DNA of 64,000 nucleotides from Streptomyces sp. CNQ-509 (lineage in GTDB: Bacteria; Actinomycetota; Actinomycetes; Streptomycetales; Streptomycetaceae). Where the stretch lies: assembly GCF_001011035.1 (NCBI RefSeq), contig NZ_CP011492.1:4491516-4555515 (forward strand), given 5' to 3'. The notes under the pieces are model-generated. The model saw only the letters and a program-made list of their open reading frames with translations, was not told the DNA's origin and searched no databases. This document shows positions 59,971 to 64,000 of this stretch, piece by piece (within the stretch, counting starts at the first letter, position 1; every line of letters starts with the position of its first letter). The position numbers and the translations under genes were made by a program.

Positions 59971-60651
59971 ACACAACTGGCTTCGGATGATGAAGAAGAT
60001 GTGCCGGAGTGGGCGGACAGGGTCAAAGCCACCGTGGCTGGCGAAGTCCGCCGGAGAAGAAGGGCAATGGGGTGGAGTGCGCAGGACCTGGCAGACCGAT
60101 CCGCACAACTAGGGCACCCGATCCCGCGCAACGTGATCGCCAACATGGAATCTGGCCGACGGGCCACCTTGCCCCTGGTGGACGTCATGGTGCTGGCAGC
60201 CGCGCTGGAGACCTACCCGGTCTGCCTGATCTTCCCCGTCGGATACGTCGAGAGGGTTCAGGAACTTCCCTTCCAGGAACTCGTCCCTACCTGGGAAGCG
60301 TTGCAACGCTTCACGGGCGAGGAGGAAGTCGCAACCCATGACTTCGGGCTGGTTCCCGACTTTGACTACCACGCCAGCCTCGTCCGAGGCGCCCTGGCGT
60401 CCGCGGAGGAGTCGGAGAGTTCCCGGTTCGCAGCCAAGACCGCAACCTCTCGCGCGCAGCGTGAGGAAGCCGAACGCAAGCACAACGAGTCCGAAGACCG
60501 GCTAATTGCCGCCAAAAGCCAACTCCGGAGCCTCCGACACGAGATCCGAGAAAGCGGCGCCGTACCCCCCAGCCTCCCGCACGCCCTCCAAGACGTCGAA
60601 CCTCCCGAACACACGGCCCTCCCCTCCTCTGACGGGAGACCAGAAAGGTGA
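59968..60651 (+). CDS. XRE-family regulator of the integrative element
   Basis: The 227-residue protein has an XRE HTH at about residues 20-85 (GEVRRRRRAMGWSAQDLADR, IPRNVIANMESGRRATLPLV) and a C-terminal coiled-coil-like charged region (SRAQREEAERKHNESEDRLI). It starts VTQLASDDEEDVPEWADRVK at a GTG with no Shine-Dalgarno sequence. The integrase start lies four bases after its stop, so the two are one operon and this protein probably controls integration or excision. Confidence 0.82.
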   Translation: MTQLASDDEEDVPEWADRVKATVAGEVRRRRRAMGWSAQDLADRSAQLGHPIPRNVIANMESGRRATLPLVDVMVLAAALETYPVCLIFPVGYVERVQELPFQELVPTWEALQRFTGEEEVATHDFGLVPDFDYHASLVRGALASAEESESSRFAAKTATSRAQREEAERKHNESEDRLIAAKSQLRSLRHEIRESGAVPPSLPHALQDVEPPEHTALPSSDGRPER

Positions 60652-60655
60652 TGCA

Positions 60656-62221
60656 TTGGCAACTGCCCGCCGCGGTGGTGGTATAACGAAGCGCTGCGAG
60701 TGTCGCGGTGACAATGGCAAGCTCCTCGGCGCCCAGTGCCCGCAACTCGCCCGGAAGAACCACGGCCGACCCTCGGTCCGGCAGGAACTCCCGCCGGGCG
60801 AGGGCGGCGGCCGGCGCACCTTCCGCCGCACCGGCTACGACACCGTCACGGACGCCCAAGCCGACCTTGACCGGCTCCGGACAATCCTCGACCTACCCGG
60901 CGACGACGAAGACGCCGCACGCCGCGTGGGCGACCTCCTTGCCGACATCGCGAAACACCGGGCGCCGATACCCAAGCCCGAAGAGGTATCCCGTCGGCTC
61001 GGCATCGGCATCCCCCTGAACGGAAAGCGGACCGTCGGCGATCTACTGGACGCATGGCTCGCAGCGAAGCGCAAGGCGCGGCGGCCTGGAACGACAAACG
61101 GCTACGACGGCCACGTGCGGAACTACCTGCGCCCCGCGCTCGGGCACTACCGCTCGGACCGCCTGGGCGTGCAGGCGGTGCAGGACATGTTCGATGAGAT
61201 CGCCGAGCGGAACGACGTCATCAGGGCGGAGAACGAGGCGCGCCGTGAACAGGTGGAGCGCTGCAAGTGGACGAAGCCGGGACGGCCGCCGGCCGCCCAG
61301 CGGGAGCGCCTGGCGGTGGAGAAGGCCCTCCTGGCGGAGATGAAGCCGTTCCGGCGCATCGCCGACCTCGGGACCCAGCACGCCATCAGGCGATCGCTGC
61401 GTGCGGCGCTCAACTGGGCGATGGCCCGGCCCGAGTACGGGGTAACGTTCAACGCCGCGGCGCACGTCGAGCTGACGACGTACCGACGGCCGCGGGGCTT
61501 GCTGTGGACCCAGGAGCGTGTCCAGCGCTGGCGGCAGACCGGCGAGATCCCGTCGAAGGTGATGGTCTGGAGGCCCGACCAACTCGGGCAGTTCCTGGAC
61601 GCCGCCGAGTCTTCCCGGCACTACGTCGGCTTCTTGTTGGTGGGGTACCACGCGATGCGCCGTAGCGAAGCCGCCGGCGCGGCGTGGGAGGACCTCGACG
61701 CCCAGGCGCGGGTCTTGATGGTGTCCACGGCGGTCACGGTCGACGGCTGGACGCCGGTCGAATCGGAGCCGAAGACGGACGGCAGCGCGGCCCCAGTATC
61801 CCTCGATTCCGGGACCGTCGCGGTGTGCGGGGAGCACCGCAAGCGACAGCTCGCCGAGCGGGATGCCCGGCTGGCTGCTGGGCTCCCCTGGACGGACTCC
61901 GGGAAGATCCTCACCAACGAGGACGGGACGCCGATCCACCCCCATGTGCTCAGCGACGAGTTCGAGCGGATCCGCGACAGGGCCGACCTGCCCCCGATCA
62001 CGCTGCGAGATCTCCGGCACGTCGGGGCCGGGCTCGTGAAGGCGGCCGGCGGCGATATCGACGACGCCAAGGTGAAGCTGCGCCACCAGAGCGTGCGGCT
62101 GACGAGTGACACCTACATGGTCATGTTCCAGGAGATGGAGCAGACCCTGGCCGAGGGAGTCGTCGCCGTGGTACCCCGGGCGAGGAAGTCTGACGGCGAG
62201 AACGCCTCGAAGCCAGACTGA
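60656..62221 (+). CDS. int: Tyrosine integrase of an element at tRNA-Lys
   Basis: The 521-residue protein is a phage-type integrase. An arm-binding region with KRCECRGDNGKLLGAQCPQL comes first, then a core-binding domain (PLNGKRTVGDLLDAWLAAKR), then the catalytic domain: first Arg in YHAMRRSEAAGAAWEDLD, HxxR region in ITLRDLRHVGAGLVKAAG, and the Tyr in VRLTSDTYMVMFQEME. The start is probably the TTG at 60656, with AAAGGTG before it. A tRNA-Lys 3' fragment lies 785 bases downstream as the likely attachment site. Confidence 0.9.
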   Translation: MATARRGGGITKRCECRGDNGKLLGAQCPQLARKNHGRPSVRQELPPGEGGGRRTFRRTGYDTVTDAQADLDRLRTILDLPGDDEDAARRVGDLLADIAKHRAPIPKPEEVSRRLGIGIPLNGKRTVGDLLDAWLAAKRKARRPGTTNGYDGHVRNYLRPALGHYRSDRLGVQAVQDMFDEIAERNDVIRAENEARREQVERCKWTKPGRPPAAQRERLAVEKALLAEMKPFRRIADLGTQHAIRRSLRAALNWAMARPEYGVTFNAAAHVELTTYRRPRGLLWTQERVQRWRQTGEIPSKVMVWRPDQLGQFLDAAESSRHYVGFLLVGYHAMRRSEAAGAAWEDLDAQARVLMVSTAVTVDGWTPVESEPKTDGSAAPVSLDSGTVAVCGEHRKRQLAERDARLAAGLPWTDSGKILTNEDGTPIHPHVLSDEFERIRDRADLPPITLRDLRHVGAGLVKAAGGDIDDAKVKLRHQSVRLTSDTYMVMFQEMEQTLAEGVVAVVPRARKSDGENASKPD

Positions 62222-62332
62222 ACGCGGGAGTGGAAGGCTCTCGCAACCGACGGCGGGTCTCTGCTGGCCCGAACGCCAGGGAACTCTTCGGACTACGGCG
62301 GCGGTCGGTGGACACTGGGCGTGCCCTCTTCC

Positions 62333-62722
62333 TCACCGGCGCTCTCCAGGTAGTCCAAGAACGACAGCCGGGGAGGGGGAGGAGGCCGTCACCGGTCCGT
62401 CTCCGACTCCGTGGCCGGAACGTCCGGTTCTGCTTCCAGCGCCTCCGCGGCGGCGTGGTCGCGGCAGTCCGCGCAGTGCGTGGGGTGTCGGAACGTCGTC
62501 TTCGACCAGCACGGGGAGTCCGCAGTCTGTGCACCGGATGACCTGGGAGGGGGCGAAGCGGGATCCGCATCCGAAGCAGTACAGCATCATGTGCGGAGAC
62601 GTGTGCGGAGGGGAGTCGGCGAACTCCACGTTGCCGACAAAGGCGTCGGTGCCGCACCGCGGGCACAGGATCACGCTGTGGAGGGTCCTGTTCCCCGTGA
62701 TGTTCCTCTGCTCGTCTGCCAC
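62333..62722 (-). CDS. Small zinc-ribbon-like protein
   Basis: The 129-residue protein starts at a GTG (62722; VADEQRNITGNRTLHSVILC) and has three CxxC pairs in the first 75 residues: LCPRCGTDAF, YCFGCGSRF and RCTDCGLPV, plus several His. The C-terminal third is low-complexity Arg/Gly. Zinc binding is likely; function unknown. It lies between the integrase and the attachment site, a typical position for element cargo. Confidence 0.6.
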   Translation of the reverse strand: MADEQRNITGNRTLHSVILCPRCGTDAFVGNVEFADSPPHTSPHMMLYCFGCGSRFAPSQVIRCTDCGLPVLVEDDVPTPHALRGLPRPRRRGGAGSRTGRSGHGVGDGPVTASSPSPAVVLGLPGERR

Positions 62723-63005
62723 CAGGGTCCCCTACCAGCCACGTGCGGGTCGCGACGCAGGCCACAGGATAGCCGTCATAAATCTGATCATTCGGCGCTC
62801 CTGGACTGGCATGTTCACCGCAGGTGGCTGGACTCCTTCTGCTGGCCCGCTGCTGGCCCGAACGCTCCGGAACTGCCCTGGACTGCGAAGCCTGTAGGTG
62901 GACTAGGCGGCATGTCGGCTAGCGCGATGACCAGGAAAAAGTGGCAGCGTCCGGCACTGGACAGCAACCATTGGGAACCGGTGATACCCGCCATACGGGA
63001 AGAAT

Positions 63006-63055
63006 CTCAGACTTTTAATCCGTTGGTTGTGGGTTCGAGTCCCACGCGGCCTACC
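63006..63055 (+). other. tRNA-Lys(UUU) 3' fragment, attachment site
   Basis: The sequence from the anticodon arm (ACTTTTAATC, anticodon TTT) through the T arm (GTGGGTTCGAGTCCCAC) to the acceptor end matches the 3' half of tRNA-Lys. The 5' half is absent upstream, where unrelated DNA abuts. This is the footprint left at an att site by a tRNA-targeting integrase, and the integrase gene lies close by. The intact tRNA-Lys should be at the other end of the element. Confidence 0.85.
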
Positions 63056-63060
63056 GCTGA

Positions 63061-63091
63061 AGCCCAGGTCAGAGCGTCTCTGTCCTGGGCT
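63061..63091 (+). terminator. Hairpin after the tRNA fragment
   Basis: AGCCCAGGTCAGAG (starting at about 63061) pairs with CTCTGTCCTGGGCT with one mismatch and a three-base loop. It lies six bases after the tRNA fragment and is the likely original tRNA terminator carried with the chromosomal side of the junction. Confidence 0.6.
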
Positions 63092-63526
63092 GATGACGAA
63101 CGCTGGCGGCGACGGGGCCGGGGTCGGCGAGCTGGACGTGTGACGAGCCCTCCTGGGCACCACGGTCGCCCACACCGCGGCCACCGCCTGGCGCACCTGC
63201 CCGCGGACCACCCTCCACAGCTCCACACCGGCGGCGGTGGAGGAGGCGGATCCCCCTTCTCCTGTTCGGCGACCAGCCGGCCGAAGATCCGTTTCGCGGT
63301 GTGCCGTTGCTTGCGCGGCGCTTCCGGTTCCGCCCGCCGGATCGCCGCGAACAACTCGGTGCATACGCCCCCGAGGTGAGCAGCCCACATCCCGCTCCGA
63401 CGGACACGGTGGGGCCAGAACTCGCTGGAGCCGGTAGGGCCGCCTCTCGGCGGGTCTTTCGGCCGGCTTTCGTGTCAGTGCCGGATGCTCGGTCCATCGA
63501 GTCGACCGAACACCGCGGAGGATGAC

Positions 63527-63664
63527 GTGACCCCGAACCCCGATCGACGCCGCCTGCTGCGCGGCACCGCCACCGGCGCCCTGCTCACCGGGATCGCCGC
63601 GACGACGCGCGTCCGGCGGCCCTGGCGTTCCTGGAGGTGGCCCGCGCACTCCGCAAATCCGTAG
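63527..63664 (+). pseudogene. Tat-signal protein fragment
   Basis: From a GTG at 63527 with GGAGG nine bases upstream, the frame reads VTPNPDRRRLLRGTATGALL, a twin-arginine-like signal region. Within 45 codons it stops. Another frame continues with RPAALAFLEVARALRKSVAD and stops soon too, suggesting a frameshifted remnant. Function unknown. Confidence 0.4.
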
Positions 63665-63860
63665 CCGATTCCGCCCCGTCCTGACCGGGCCCGGAGATCC
63701 CCGGTTTCAGGACGCCGTTCCCGAAGGAGCGCTGGGTTGCCGCCACCTCCGCGCCGCCGCCGGTCTCCGGCACGCGTTGTTCCGGCGCAGGGCCTTCAAG
63801 GACGGCGGCCTGGGGCCGTGCCCGTGACCAGGGCCGTTGCCCCGGCCGTGAGACAGATTC

Positions 63861-64000
63861 TCAGCCGGGGACGGGCGGGCATTCGATGACCTCGATCGAG
63901 TTACCGGGGACCAGACCGATATGGGGGTGGTCGCTGAAGAGCGCGGCCGCGGCCTCGTGCGACGTGGCCTCCACGATGGCGTATCCGGTCTTCGCGTCGG
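63861..64000 (-). CDS. YciI-like protein, C-terminal fragment
   Basis: A minus-strand frame enters from the right edge and ends with a TGA at 63861-63863. The visible part is GYAIVEATSHEAAAALFSDH followed by PHIGLVPGNSIEVIECPP, resembling the C-terminal half of small YciI-like or dimeric alpha/beta-barrel proteins. The start lies outside the window. Confidence 0.55.
   Translation of the reverse strand, partial: DAKTGYAIVEATSHEAAAALFSDHPHIGLVPGNSIEVIECPPVPG

Larger units (their letters stand above)
62723..63526. other. Interval with attachment site and no supported gene
   Basis: Apart from the tRNA-Lys fragment and its hairpin, I see no supported gene. Open minus-strand frames across 63005-63055 include GRVGLEPTTNGLKV, the well-known spurious translation antisense to a tRNA. 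Confidence 0.5.

Noticed and set aside
63006..63055. Complete tRNA-Lys gene
   Set aside because: Only the anticodon arm to acceptor end is present; no D arm or 5' acceptor strand lies upstream, so it is an attachment-site fragment.
63007..63390. Minus-strand ORF ending GRVGLEPTTNGLKV
   Set aside because: This peptide is a well-known artefact of translating the antisense of a tRNA.

Overview
The window is high-GC actinobacterial DNA. Its gene families point to Streptomyces or a close relative: a cvn-type conservon, three DUF574-type SAM methyltransferases, XRE-TPR and MmyB-like regulators, an HTH-nSTAND-WD40 protein, secreted tripeptidyl-aminopeptidase-like hydrolases, and many GTG or TTG starts. 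The gene content is accessory rather than core.

Layout. 1-1.0 kb: plasmid or integrative-element replication-type genes running off the left edge, one carrying an internal near-palindromic repeat array. 2.3-5.4 kb: two tandem MmyB-like XRE regulators and two unknown genes. 5.4-10.3 kb: a protein with four tandem Nudix-like domains, and a DUF574 methyltransferase gene split by a group II intron that encodes a reverse transcriptase. 10.6-14.0 kb: an unknown gene, histidyl-tRNA synthetase, an IS5-like remnant and a secreted I36-inhibitor-like protein. 14.3-19.6 kb: an HTH-nSTAND-WD40 protein with a 479-bp internal segment duplicated in inverted orientation downstream, then a GNAT-membrane fusion. 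19.8-25.0 kb: a tyrosine recombinase / HTH / zinc-ribbon recombinase-like trio flanked by two 2H phosphoesterase genes. 25.1-28.8 kb: an anti-sigma-like ATPase, a class IV aminotransferase, an HTH-formylglycine-generating-enzyme-like protein and an APH-family kinase.

28.8-37.4 kb is the most interesting region. On the minus strand an 18-bp ORF with a strong ribosome binding site encodes the pentapeptide MSYDH directly upstream of a cytochrome P450. This is the arrangement of the biarylitide RiPPs (precursor pattern MxYxH followed by a cross-linking P450). Here it heads a colinear set of a PGM1-like ATP-grasp ligase, an Asp/Asn beta-hydroxylase-like enzyme, an amidinotransferase, a second ATP-grasp ligase and a methyltransferase, with a divergent HTH-TPR regulator. 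I infer an expanded cluster that cross-links the Tyr-Asp-His core, may hydroxylate its Asp, and adds guanidino and ligated groups.

37.6-42.3 kb: Nudix, Zn-ribbon XRE-TPR regulator, HAD phosphatase and an HTH plus SLOG-like pair. 42.5-50.7 kb: two DUF574 methyltransferases translationally coupled to a conservon (CvnA-like ATPase, roadblock, DUF742, GTPase, GAF), then an acyl-CoA dehydrogenase and a P-loop-degenerate kinase-like protein. 51.5-55.1 kb: a secreted tripeptidyl-aminopeptidase-like hydrolase and a collapsed duplicate of it, with an IS5-family element inserted at the duplicate's stop codon. 55.8-59.1 kb: HAD, Nudix, a broken NTPase fragment and an ATP-grasp-like protein. 59.6-63.1 kb: the right end of an integrative element (excisionase, XRE regulator, tyrosine integrase and a tRNA-Lys 3' fragment as attachment site). 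63.5-64 kb: fragments running to the edge.
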